Assembly (NCBI GenBank): GCA_903929485.1
Contig: CAIYUY010000167.1
Span: 1-46,944, forward strand
Length of the DNA stretch: 46,944 nucleotides
DNA from: an uncultured Desulfuromonadales bacterium
GTDB taxonomy: Bacteria; Desulfobacterota; Desulfuromonadia; Geobacterales; CAIOGM01
Reading direction: 5' to 3'
Below, in pieces: positions 1-7,509 of this stretch. Positions within the stretch are counted from its first letter, which is position 1. Each line of letters opens with the position of its first letter. A program made the translations under genes and the position numbers. The notes under the pieces were generated by a model that saw only the letters and a list, made by a program, of their open reading frames with translations, did no database searches and was not told where the DNA came from.

Positions 1-5
1 GAACC

Positions 6-84
6 GTGAATAGTGAATAGTGAAGGGTGAATTGAACCCGAACCGTTTCGTTTTTATTCACCATTCACCATTCACCTTTCACGG
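6..84. repeat. Facing arrays of a 7-bp repeat
   Basis: Four GTGAATA-type heptamers (6-33) face four TTCACCA-type heptamers (57-84), so the two arrays can pair into an imperfect hairpin with a ~23-base loop. Units vary in the last two bases. This is the short tandemly repeated type of intergenic DNA seen in many deltaproteobacteria and cyanobacteria; no function is evident. Confidence 0.7.
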
Positions 85-397
85 GTTTATTCACCTTGGT
101 TTCGTGGGTTTTTGCTTTTAGCAGCGGGGAGTATACCCGGTTACAGCCGCGGCCTCAACTCATTTTCGCTCCTTTTCGCATAAGACTCTTTCCCTCTGCC
201 CGTCTAAAACAGATAAACAAGGGCCGAGTTCTTCCATACGAGTATCGAAAAAGGAGTGCTGACTGCAGGTCGCCAAGGAACTGCTTATCAAACAGAAGCA
301 GATTCTTCGCCATGCTTTCTACTACGCTCCGCACAAGTCGCTCGGAATGACATCTTTTGGAGTTATCAAGGTACTGTCTTTGCAGCAATCACCTGCG
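85..397. other. Non-coding stretch before the HIT gene end
   Basis: No convincing gene. Short open frames here lack a ribosome binding site and any recognisable protein pattern. Around 295-350 lies a sequence of the common intergenic type that ends in CTCGGAATGACA, probably a degenerate repeat. The minus-strand HIT gene ends at 398, so its transcript may run into this stretch; I see no clear terminator. Confidence 0.45.
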
Positions 398-742
398 TCA
401 ATACGGCCGAAGTTGTTTGCCGCTGCCGATGTGCCAGTGGAGATGCTTTGAAGACTGGTAATCCCCCAGGTTGGTGTAGACGCGGGCGGCGCCGAAGCGG
501 CTCATGAAATCCCCGGCAATACTCTTCGCCACACGCATCAGTTCCAGGAGCAGCTCATTGTCTTCCTCCTCCAGGGTCAGAAGCGATTCGATATGCTTTT
601 TGGGGAGAAGGACCACGTGCTGTTCCCAAAGAGGGTTGGAATGATGAAAGGCAAGGAGCCGTTCGTTCTCAAAGCAGACCGGTACGATTTGAAGGCCGGT
701 CAGAATCTTCCCGCAATAGAAGTCACAGACTGTTTCGATCAT
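398..742 (-). CDS. HIT family nucleotide-binding protein
   Basis: A 114-residue histidine-triad protein. The signature H-x-H-x-H is present as HLHWHIGSG at residues 100-108 (H100, H102, H104), close to the C-terminus as is usual. Family members hydrolyse or transfer nucleotides from phosphoramidates, AMP-conjugates or dinucleoside polyphosphates in the cytosol; the substrate here cannot be told. The start at 742 follows a GGAGGAAG sequence at a somewhat long distance (13 bases). It lies downstream of the radical SAM gene on the same strand after a 222-base gap, so it probably has its own promoter. No sign of damage. Confidence 0.88.
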   Translation of the reverse strand: MIETVCDFYCGKILTGLQIVPVCFENERLLAFHHSNPLWEQHVVLLPKKHIESLLTLEEEDNELLLELMRVAKSIAGDFMSRFGAARVYTNLGDYQSSKHLHWHIGSGKQLRPY

Positions 743-964
743 GATTGAATTCTTCCTCCATAGCCTTTTTTAAGTGCCCGATCAGGCAATCATACACCTC
801 TGATCCGGTTTTTGTCGACTGACATGAATCAATACGGAAAAAGGAAAGAACCGGCAAAGAGACTCAAAGGCTGTTGGGTTACGCAATGATACCGAGCTCT
901 TACCTTTACAATCTGGGACGCGGGAATTGTTACCGGGAGGAAGATCTGTCACTCGCCCTGCTGA

Positions 965-2296
965 TCACCGCAAGCAGTGAAACACTCCCCTGCACCAGAG
1001 ACAGGCGCCGCAGGGAACTGTACGGATATGGCAATCCTGCTCAAACGCTTCACTCTGGACATAATCACAGGGGGCCAGAGTGCAACTGGAGCAGGCAGGG
1101 TAATCGTACGCCAACACGGAACGGCGAAAATCACTGAACTCCCGACTATTCCAGATATCCGGGATGGTCATCCCCGCCAGATTACCGAACAGCTTGGGCT
1201 GAACCTGCTGGCTCCAGCCGCCGGCATAGCAGTCAAACCGCCTCCAGAGGAAATAACAGGGGGAAATATCCCCCTGCCAGGAGACGAAGGCGCTCCCCTC
1301 TTCCACGAAGCTGCAACTTCGCTCCTCGCGAAGCGACAGCTCCGGCAGCCTCAGCTCCAGACCACTCTCCGCCGCCGCCTCCCGCGCCTGGGTAAAGACC
1401 CCCTTCACCTCCTCCAGCCGGTGATAATCCAACCTGATAAGCTTCTTTATATCCACGAGGATGCCCCGTTGGGCCGCATCCCTCTTAATCCCTTCCACCA
1501 ACTCCACAATGGCCTGCTCTTCCGGGGTCCGGGCGTACCGCAAAAAGCGGACCTGAAAATAGCGGCTGATATCAACCCCCTGTTTCTCCCCCACCCGCTT
1601 CCATTTCAGGAACAGCTCCATTGCCTCGGCGGTGCAGTCGCCAAACAACGCCTCGCCGGCATGCTGCTCGTCATAGGGGAGAAGGTGAGAGACAATGGCA
1701 AATGAGGCGCCACGGCGGGCGGCCCACCGGAGAGCCGCCGGGAGCTCGTGAAGATTGCGGCGCATGGCGACAAACTCCACCCCCACCCCTACGTCGGGAC
1801 GATGATGGCTCTTTTTTGCCCCGGCAAGGGCGCTTAAGGCCCGCTCCACCCCCTCCAGCTCCCCCCCCTGACGGAACTCCCGAAATTTTTCAGGAGATAC
1901 CGAATCCAGGGAGAAACAGATCCTGTCCACCCCGGCGGCCACCAGGGAGTGCGCCCGCTGGTTGGACATGAGGAGGCCATTGGATTGAAAACCGACCCAG
2001 CCGTTTCCAGGGAGGAGCTGTTTCCCTCTCCCGACGAACTCCTCCAGGTTTGGATGGAGCAGTGGTTCACCCACACCGTTGAGGATAAGGGCATCCAGGT
2101 GAGGAATGGTCGGCTCCAGGGAAGCAAAAAAGAGCGGGTCAAGGTCCCCTTCCTGAGCCGGACTCCCCTGCCGCTGTGTCACACACATGGCGCAGGAAAG
2201 ATTGCAGCGGGTGGTGATCTCCACAAAAAGCTTGGACGGATGGTCGCGTAACGCCGGCGGGATGATGGTAAGGGGAGAAATAATCCGACTATTCAT
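965..2296 (-). CDS. Radical SAM/SPASM domain protein, possible metalloenzyme maturase
   Basis: A 443-residue protein with the radical SAM motif C-x3-C-x2-C at residues 31-38 (C31, C35, C38), which binds the 4Fe-4S cluster that cleaves S-adenosylmethionine. The last ~110 residues hold about ten cysteines in the pattern of a SPASM domain, which carries auxiliary Fe-S clusters (CSSC, C-D, DC, CGAC, C-x4-C near the end). SPASM enzymes modify peptides or mature cofactors of partner enzymes; the C-terminal pattern recalls maturases linked to tungsten enzymes, but I cannot confirm the subfamily and no tungsten oxidoreductase gene is in the window. I chose the start at 2296, which overlaps the end of the transporter gene by 8 bases; a start 12 codons upstream reads poorly. 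Likely co-transcribed with the EamA gene. Confidence 0.85.
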   Translation of the reverse strand: MNSRIISPLTIIPPALRDHPSKLFVEITTRCNLSCAMCVTQRQGSPAQEGDLDPLFFASLEPTIPHLDALILNGVGEPLLHPNLEEFVGRGKQLLPGNGWVGFQSNGLLMSNQRAHSLVAAGVDRICFSLDSVSPEKFREFRQGGELEGVERALSALAGAKKSHHRPDVGVGVEFVAMRRNLHELPAALRWAARRGASFAIVSHLLPYDEQHAGEALFGDCTAEAMELFLKWKRVGEKQGVDISRYFQVRFLRYARTPEEQAIVELVEGIKRDAAQRGILVDIKKLIRLDYHRLEEVKGVFTQAREAAAESGLELRLPELSLREERSCSFVEEGSAFVSWQGDISPCYFLWRRFDCYAGGWSQQVQPKLFGNLAGMTIPDIWNSREFSDFRRSVLAYDYPACSSCTLAPCDYVQSEAFEQDCHIRTVPCGACLWCRGVFHCLR

Positions 2297-3152
2297 GGGG
2301 GTTCCGTTGATGTTCCAGGAGCAGCAGCGCAATGCCCCCCAGTATGGCCACGGACGCCATTACCAGCCGGAGGGTCACGTTTTCACCCAGGAAGATGATT
2401 CCCCCCACGGCGGCAATGACCGGAACAGCCAGTTGCACTGTCCCGGCGCTGGTGACCTTCAGGCCGGGGAGGACTCTATACCATAAGGCATACCCTGCTC
2501 CGGACGCCACTCCTCCGGACAGGAGCGCATAGCAGAACCCGGCGGTATCCGGAGTGGCGTCTCCAGCTGTCATGACACTCACTGCCGCGGCAAGCGGAAC
2601 AGCCCGGAGAAAATTCCCCGCTGTAACCCTGGCAGGATCACCCGTTCCTCTCCCTCGCAGAGAATAGATACCCCAGGCAACCCCGGAGCCCAACATCATG
2701 AGAGAGCCGGAGAGTGGCGGAGCCGAGAGACCCGGCAGCAGTAACCCCACCAGACCGCCAAGGGCGACAACAAGACCCAGGAACTCTCCCCTGGACAGAC
2801 GTTCTCCTTTCCGGATACCGTGGCCGATCATCGTTATCTGGACGGCGCCAAAGAGGAGGAGCGCGCCGGTGGCCGCGGACAGAGTAGTATAGGCAAAAGA
2901 AAAACCAGCGGCATAAGCAAATAACGCGCAAGCCGACGGCCAATTCCCTCTCCCCACAACCGCGCCGTGCCCCCCGCGGGTGATGAGCCAAAGAATCACC
3001 GCGCCGGAGATCAAGCGGATCGTCGTGAAACTGGCGGCGTCAATACTGCTGTTTTTGAGAGCGACACGGCAGAGGAGTGAATTCCCTCCAAAAGCAATCA
3101 TGGCCAGTGAGGTCAAGAAAATGAGACGGGCAGATGACATCAAGCGCCTCAA
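2289..3152 (-). CDS. EamA/DMT family inner-membrane transporter
   Basis: A 287-residue, very hydrophobic protein with about ten predicted membrane helices arranged as two similar halves, as in the drug/metabolite transporter superfamily. The second half shows the typical small-residue-rich pattern (TSAGTVQLAVPVIAAVGG, then GENVTLR). DMT proteins export amino acids, sugars or other small metabolites; the substrate is not predictable here. The gene overlaps the start of the radical SAM gene by 8 bases, which suggests translational coupling. A second possible start lies four codons in (3140). Confidence 0.85.
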   Translation of the reverse strand: MRRLMSSARLIFLTSLAMIAFGGNSLLCRVALKNSSIDAASFTTIRLISGAVILWLITRGGHGAVVGRGNWPSACALFAYAAGFSFAYTTLSAATGALLLFGAVQITMIGHGIRKGERLSRGEFLGLVVALGGLVGLLLPGLSAPPLSGSLMMLGSGVAWGIYSLRGRGTGDPARVTAGNFLRAVPLAAAVSVMTAGDATPDTAGFCYALLSGGVASGAGYALWYRVLPGLKVTSAGTVQLAVPVIAAVGGIIFLGENVTLRLVMASVAILGGIALLLLEHQRNPHE

Positions 3153-3278
3153 AAGCGTTTGTAAACTTACGGCTCTATCTTCGTCCCCAGCAGTATCAAG
3201 AACTGGGCCAGCCAGGCAGGGTGAGCGGTCCAGGCCGGGGCGGTAACCGGTATGATCCGAACTGTGAAGTGATCTCTG

Positions 3279-3578
3279 CTATGCCAGCATCTCCCAGAGG
3301 GCGATCCGGGCCGGTTCCGCCACCAGGTCAGGCACCCTGGAAAGGAATGCCTGGAGATGGGGAGTTGCCAGATGCTTGTCCAGCTCTTCCTTGCTCACCC
3401 AGTTCTCATAAAACATGAAAACGGTTCCATCGTCACAGGATTGATGAAAGTCGTAGTTGAGGCATCCGCTTTCCCTCCTGGTAGGCCCTATCAACGCAAG
3501 GCACTCCTCCCTCAGCGTCTCTTCCATCCCTGCCTTTGCTCTGAATGTGGCCACAACGGTAACTTTTTTTTCCCGCAT
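3279..3578 (-). CDS. Antibiotic biosynthesis monooxygenase (ABM) domain protein
   Basis: A 99-residue single-domain protein of the dimeric alpha/beta barrel fold (YgiN-like): VTVVATFRAKAG at the N-terminus, ESGCLNYDFHQS in the middle and FMFYENWVSKEELDKHLATPHL as the classic third strand and helix. The N-W and H-x2-T-x-H pattern fits the family. Members oxidise quinols or polyketides without cofactor, or just bind small aromatic compounds; the reaction here is unknown. An AAGGAG box 7 bases before the ATG supports the start. It sits 30 bases downstream of the SHOCT gene and 126 bases before the transporter. Confidence 0.88.
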   Translation of the reverse strand: MREKKVTVVATFRAKAGMEETLREECLALIGPTRRESGCLNYDFHQSCDDGTVFMFYENWVSKEELDKHLATPHLQAFLSRVPDLVAEPARIALWEMLA

Positions 3579-3608
3579 GCTGTTACTCCTTTCATAGGGA
3601 TGTCCAAA

Positions 3609-4418
3609 CTACAGGTCGCTGAGAATCTGCATCCGCTTGGCGCGATACTCTTCCTCGGTGATCAGCCCCTTCTTCTTCAGCTCATTCAGGGTGGCAAGAC
3701 GCTCCGCAAGCGGACGAACCTCCCCACCCTTCTTCGTCACCGGGGATGGCTGAACAATGACGGGAGCCGGTTTCACGGTAACTGTCGCCTTGGGATCGAA
3801 CAGCACCCAGTCTCTTCTTGTTATCTCGAAGGTTCGGTCGTCACCGGGGACCAGCAACCACTCCCCCGACGCCGTACTCCGCCGGGAACCGACTGCTATG
3901 AGCCGGAAATCACGATCCAACGCATCCAGGCGAGAGCGCCCCTCATCCTTCACGACACCGAAGATGAGATTGAGCTTCCCTCCTTGGTAGAACAACCGTC
4001 CGGAAGTAGCCTTGGGTGTGTTCCCCCCCAGAAGAGTTTTGTAAAGAGCGATAACGGTGAAGGTCACGTCCTCCCCCGGACCGGCCTGACGAAGAGCCTG
4101 CCGCAGATGGGGGACCAGCAGTTGCAGCGCCCCCCGGGTGAACAGCGGAGTCGGCTTATCCTTCAAACTATCACGCACCTGCACGGAATCGAGGAGACCG
4201 ACAAGCAGATCTTCACTCATCTCCAGGGGGTGGTTGTTGGGGACGACTGGAACATTCCCGGAGGTATCCCGGGGCGCCAGGGCCACATACCCCTCCCGCG
4301 TCTCCCAGACAACCTTCCTCTCCCCGGCATGGGCCGCGGAAAAGATCGGGGAAAGCGTCACAAGCGCCAGGTTGAGAGCTATCAGCAGGGTGCGCGACCA
4401 TCCGGAAATCCTGTTCAT
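3609..4418 (-). CDS. Secreted protein with C-terminal SHOCT domain
   Basis: A 269-residue protein with an N-terminal signal peptide (hydrophobic residues ~9-25, cleavage probably after AHA at ~31). The middle has no fold I recognise. After a Pro/Val-rich linker (~215-235) the last 30 residues form a SHOCT module (LNELKKKGLITEEEYRAKR), a short helical hairpin thought to act in oligomerisation. The bulk is likely periplasmic or bound at the envelope. The next gene on the strand starts 30 bases on. Function unknown. Confidence 0.82.
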   Translation of the reverse strand: MNRISGWSRTLLIALNLALVTLSPIFSAAHAGERKVVWETREGYVALAPRDTSGNVPVVPNNHPLEMSEDLLVGLLDSVQVRDSLKDKPTPLFTRGALQLLVPHLRQALRQAGPGEDVTFTVIALYKTLLGGNTPKATSGRLFYQGGKLNLIFGVVKDEGRSRLDALDRDFRLIAVGSRRSTASGEWLLVPGDDRTFEITRRDWVLFDPKATVTVKPAPVIVQPSPVTKKGGEVRPLAERLATLNELKKKGLITEEEYRAKRMQILSDL

Positions 4419-4551
4419 CGTGTTCCTCCTTGTCGGCGGTTATCCATACCCTTGGGTAGCGCTCATACACGCGCCAAGACCGAAAGAAGAGTACGTCTTG
4501 AAGAAAATTATGTCCACAATTTTGATGCCTGAAGCAGCCTCTTCGAAACAA

Positions 4552-4575
4552 AAAGGGACACCCGCGCGCCCCTTT
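4552..4575 (-). terminator. Probable terminator of the porin/channel operon
   Basis: On the minus strand an 8-bp stem (AAAGGGGC with GTCCCTTT, one G-U pair) encloses an 8-base loop and is followed by TTGTTT. It lies 35 bases beyond the stop codon of the AmiS/UreI-like gene. Confidence 0.5.
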
Positions 4576-4609
4576 CCGTAAAAAACTTTTTTTGCAAACC
4601 GTCTCGACC

Positions 4610-5140
4610 TCAGAACGGCAGTTTCCCATATCCCATGAGGCCAATGGCCGGGACAAAGAGACAGGTGAAGCTGAGAATCAGAAACATCCAGGCGGCAACC
4701 TTGGCGTTGATCTTGCCGTAGGTCACTCCCGTGACGGTGAAGCAGATAACGACGAAGGTCGTACACATGAATCCCAGGTAAGGGACCACATCGATGATGC
4801 TCTTCCCGTCGGGCTTCACTCCGCCGCCCGTGAAGTAGAGAACCGCATACATGGCGCAGACAATGCCGACCACCAGGGCGCCGTTCCCCACAGTCCGCAT
4901 ATCTTCGATCCCCGTCAGGAGAACGTGAGCCGTTTGCAGGTAGAGTACGCCGAAGACAAAGAGCAGCCCGCCGGTGAAGGGGTCCTTGAAGAGCGCTGTC
5001 TGAAGAAGGGCCCCGATGACGACAAGGGTTCCCACAACAGCGGTAACGAATCCGGTGCTTTTCGCCTCGCCGGAACCGAGGAACAGCAGACCTACGGGAA
5101 CCCACATCATGCAGATCAACAGAAGCAGTGCCAACGTCAT
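4610..5140 (-). CDS. AmiS/UreI family small-solute channel
   Basis: A 176-residue integral membrane protein with six predicted helices. It begins MTLALLLLICMMWVPVGLLFLG and has the family's spaced glycines, LYLQTAHVLL and a final helix ending in GYGKLPF. AmiS/UreI proteins are inner-membrane channels for urea (Helicobacter UreI) or short-chain amides (Pseudomonas AmiS). No urease or amidase gene is in the window, so here the solute may be different. It is the third gene of a minus-strand operon behind a porin and a DUF4242 protein, controlled by a sigma-54 promoter. This places outer- and inner-membrane entry routes next to two alcohol dehydrogenases. AAGGAG 9 bases upstream fixes the start. 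Confidence 0.82.
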   Translation of the reverse strand: MTLALLLLICMMWVPVGLLFLGSGEAKSTGFVTAVVGTLVVIGALLQTALFKDPFTGGLLFVFGVLYLQTAHVLLTGIEDMRTVGNGALVVGIVCAMYAVLYFTGGGVKPDGKSIIDVVPYLGFMCTTFVVICFTVTGVTYGKINAKVAAWMFLILSFTCLFVPAIGLMGYGKLPF

Positions 5141-5184
5141 GGTCCTTCTCCTTTTCCCAGCCTCGTTGCAGGGAAAGTGTTAAG

Positions 5185-5457
5185 TTATTCCGCGGTGGTC
5201 GGATCGATGATAGTCCGGACTTCGTTGACGCTGTTGGCCGGGAAGCCCCCCTGCTTGGCATGCTCCAACACCATCTCCTTGTTGGGGGCGATGTAGATGC
5301 AGTAGATCTTGTCGTCGGTGACATAGCTCTGCACCCACTGGATCCGGGGACCGAGTCCCTGGAGAACGGAGCAAGACTTCTGGGATATTGCCTGAAGGTC
5401 CTGGGGAGGAATATTTCCGGCTCCGGGGAGTTCGCGTTCTATAACGTATTTTGGCAT
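5185..5457 (-). CDS. DUF4242 family protein
   Basis: A 90-residue soluble protein that starts MPKYVIEREL, contains VQSYVTDDKIYCIYIAPN and ends with a NEVRTIIDPTT strand, the pattern of DUF4242 (a ferredoxin-like alpha/beta fold; some members were described as nickel-binding or nickel-responsive). Function is not established. It lies between the porin and the AmiS/UreI-like channel, 44 bases before the latter, with a good GAGGAA ribosome site. A strong hairpin separates it from the porin gene and could make its expression differ from the porin's. Confidence 0.8.
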   Translation of the reverse strand: MPKYVIERELPGAGNIPPQDLQAISQKSCSVLQGLGPRIQWVQSYVTDDKIYCIYIAPNKEMVLEHAKQGGFPANSVNEVRTIIDPTTAE

Positions 5458-5545
5458 GGTCCGTTCCTCTGGTGAAACAGGTTGGGGTTGAGGTAAAAGT
5501 TTCAGGTTTCAGGGTAAATCGCACTGTCGATCTGTCAGGCGTTTT

Positions 5546-5590
5546 CAAGTGTTAACCCCTCCCCCTCGGCGGAGGAGGGGTTAACACTTG
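5546..5590 (-). terminator. Strong 17-bp hairpin between porin and DUF4242 genes
   Basis: CAAGTGTTAACCCCTCC (5546-5562) pairs perfectly with 5574-5590 around an 11-base loop. No T-run follows on either strand, so it is more likely a 3' stabiliser or processing site of the porin mRNA, or a partial terminator, than a full stop. Confidence 0.6.
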
Positions 5591-5602
5591 GTGCAAAAGT
5601 TG

Positions 5603-6871
5603 TTACCAGTAGTACATGGTTCCCAGGGCGAGACTGTTTGAGTGCTGGGTGGCGGAGTCGGCCCAGGTGTTCTGGGCATAGGCGAATTCGGCGACGAACT
5701 GTATGAATTTGTTGAGATTATACACGACCATGGCGTCCACCGCCTCCTGCTTGAACATGGGGACACCATACGCTGTGTAGCTGCTCCTCTGGCTCTTGTC
5801 GTAAGCGGTCTCAATCTGCCGGTTTTGACCGTAGTTGACGCCCAGCTTCCATTCGGGGTTCAGTTGGTAGGTCGCCTGGGCAAGGAAACCGAACTGGGTC
5901 CGGTTACAACCGGAACCATCCACCGCGTTTGAGTTTGTGGCGCTTATGGCCGCCAATGTGCCGTCCTGGGCGCTGATCATGCCGAGACCTTCGCCCACAT
6001 AACTGGACGCATGGAGCTGAATCCCTCCGATACCCAGCGTTACGCCTGCATCACCACCCACCGAACGCTCGTAGCCGCCGGGGCGAAAAGTTGCGGCATC
6101 ATCGCGGGTCGCCCCCTGGTACAGGGCGGACATCCATGCTTGCAGGTTGTTGTCTTTCCCCAGGGTCGTGGCGTAGGAAATCTCCGTCTCGAAGCGCGGC
6201 ATGGGTGTCTTTGCCGTCTGAGCACTGACGTTGTAGGGTTCGCCAAGTTCGAAGGAGACTTTCAATCCGCTGAAATCGGGCGTGGTATAGCGAAGTTGAG
6301 CGCTGAAGTTTGTGTAGAGATATCCATAGCCGATATGCCCCAGCGTAGTGGTGGTGCCGGGAGCCGGAACAACCCCAGCCGTCAGGAGAGTCATGTCATT
6401 GAGGATGCTCTTCCCCTGGTAAAGATTGAGAGCACGACCGGCAAGCAGTTCCCCGTATTGTCCCTTTGCGGTATAGAAGAATTCGCGGAAGTCGATGTTG
6501 GGGCTTGTGTTGAATCTGTTCTGACCATTACCGGAGCTTGAATTCTGGATGCTGGGATAGATGCCGACTCGTACGGACGATTCCACGCCATTAACGATGG
6601 GCGCCTTGACGTTGAAGGCTATCACCGACGGCAGAAGCCCGACGGTTACTTCGTTAGCCTGATACTGGCCGGGACCGCCATTGAGAAACGATACCGACCT
6701 GGTCCCGGATGGTTTGGCGCTGGCCGACATGTAGGTATCAAATACATCCACGATACCATCGGTGCTGAGTTGCCAGCCGTTCTCCCCACCGATAACGAAG
6801 GCGGCGTTGGCCGTCCCCAAGGCCGACAGGGTCATGAGGGCGGCGCCTGCTACTGCTCTGAATCTTTTCAT
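5603..6871 (-). CDS. Outer-membrane porin-like beta-barrel protein
   Basis: A 422-residue protein with a signal peptide (MKRFRAVAGAALMTLSALG, cleavage after ANA) and then alternating polar/hydrophobic strands rich in Tyr and Gly, ending in an aromatic residue (MYYW), all typical of outer-membrane barrels. The length and strand pattern resemble trimeric or monomeric general/substrate porins of Geobacter relatives. I use the start at 6871 because AAGGAGG lies 7 bases before it; the frame stays open a further 41 codons upstream without a site. It is the first gene of the operon with DUF4242 and the AmiS/UreI-like channel. The sigma-54 promoter lies ~285 bases upstream, leaving a long leader that contains an intrinsic terminator. 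Confidence 0.85.
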   Translation of the reverse strand: MKRFRAVAGAALMTLSALGTANAAFVIGGENGWQLSTDGIVDVFDTYMSASAKPSGTRSVSFLNGGPGQYQANEVTVGLLPSVIAFNVKAPIVNGVESSVRVGIYPSIQNSSSGNGQNRFNTSPNIDFREFFYTAKGQYGELLAGRALNLYQGKSILNDMTLLTAGVVPAPGTTTTLGHIGYGYLYTNFSAQLRYTTPDFSGLKVSFELGEPYNVSAQTAKTPMPRFETEISYATTLGKDNNLQAWMSALYQGATRDDAATFRPGGYERSVGGDAGVTLGIGGIQLHASSYVGEGLGMISAQDGTLAAISATNSNAVDGSGCNRTQFGFLAQATYQLNPEWKLGVNYGQNRQIETAYDKSQRSSYTAYGVPMFKQEAVDAMVVYNLNKFIQFVAEFAYAQNTWADSATQHSNSLALGTMYYW

Positions 6872-6967
6872 AGGTACTCCTCCTTGTAGGTAGCCCGACC
6901 GGGGCGCATGCATCCGTACGGGTCGAGCGGTGATTGTTGAACGTTGTCCCAGGGTATAATCGAAACT

Positions 6968-7008
6968 AAAAAAAGGAGCGGGGACCGGAGGCAATAAATC
7001 CCCGCTCC
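6968..7008 (-). terminator. Intrinsic terminator inside the porin leader
   Basis: On the minus strand GGAGCGGGGA and TCCCCGCTCC form a perfect 10-bp stem with a 14-base loop, followed directly by seven T. It lies between the sigma-54 promoter (7156-7171) and the porin start (6871). Transcription from that promoter must read through it, or it ends a ~170-base small RNA. Confidence 0.8.
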
Positions 7009-7155
7009 AACAACCACGATATCGTTCCTGACGAAGAGGCTCGTGAGATTAATAAAAACGCCGTTCTTCTCGTATCACCCATCAGTATCCATCCGGAGCC
7101 TGTCCATGGTCACCGGCAAGATGCGGCGGCCGGCTGAAGCAGGATGATCACCTTC

Positions 7156-7171
7156 AGCAAGGTTGATGCCA
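7156..7171 (-). promoter_or_regulatory. Sigma-54 promoter of the porin operon
   Basis: Minus strand reads TGGCAT-N5-TTGCT, matching the -24/-12 consensus TGGCAC-N5-TTGCA/T with the exact 10 bases between GG and GC. Start of transcription expected near 7145. Confidence 0.82.
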
Positions 7172-7290
7172 AGAAGTAGAACAGTGGTTTTTTAGTTAAA
7201 AAATGAACAAATTTAAGAACTTATATAAGTATAAGGAAAAATGAGATCTTGGGTAGATACTGGGCAATAAATTATATTTACTTTTTATTT

Positions 7291-7325
7291 CAGTGTGTTA
7301 TACAGTGTGTTGCAGTATGCCACAC
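7291..7325. promoter_or_regulatory. Candidate activator-binding site shared by two divergent sigma-54 promoters
   Basis: CAGTGTGTT occurs twice (7291-7299, 7303-7311). The second copy overlaps a 19-base dyad at 7307-7325 of the form GTGTNGCANNNTGCNACAC. It lies ~116 bases from the -24 of the dehydrogenase promoter and ~136 from that of the porin promoter, the usual range for sigma-54 enhancers. The likely binder is the NtrC-type regulator encoded at 9875-11266. Confidence 0.6.
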
Positions 7326-7439
7326 CGTGGAGTTATTTCCCAAGTCGTCGAGTGCGACGTAAACGGCAAGAACGCTCCTCCCGTACTTCAGCCGCCAGCA
7401 ATCAACCCTGCAAAAAAATAAAAACCATGTTTGGCTATT

Positions 7440-7455
7440 CGGCATAGGTTTTGCT
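7440..7455 (+). promoter_or_regulatory. Sigma-54 promoter of the dehydrogenase-kinase-regulator operon
   Basis: CGGCAT-N5-TTGCT: the invariant GG (7441-7442) and GC (7453-7454) are 10 bases apart. Expected transcription start near 7466, 44 bases before the start codon at 7510. Confidence 0.8.
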
Positions 7456-7509
7456 ATACTATTTCCTTTGTAAAGGGCCTCTGCTCCACAAGCGGCCAAG
7501 GAGAGCTAC

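Noticed and set aside
96-350. 84-codon plus frame near the left end
   Set aside because: No ribosome site, Arg/Ser-rich unlikely protein, overlaps repeat-like DNA.
3357-4532. Plus-strand frame of 391 codons
   Set aside because: Lies opposite the ABM and SHOCT genes, which have good starts and recognisable domains.
7009-7145. Known riboswitch (molybdenum/tungsten cofactor type) in the porin leader
   Set aside because: The leader has a terminator, but I could not match the conserved cores of any riboswitch class; only the attenuator-like layout is reported.
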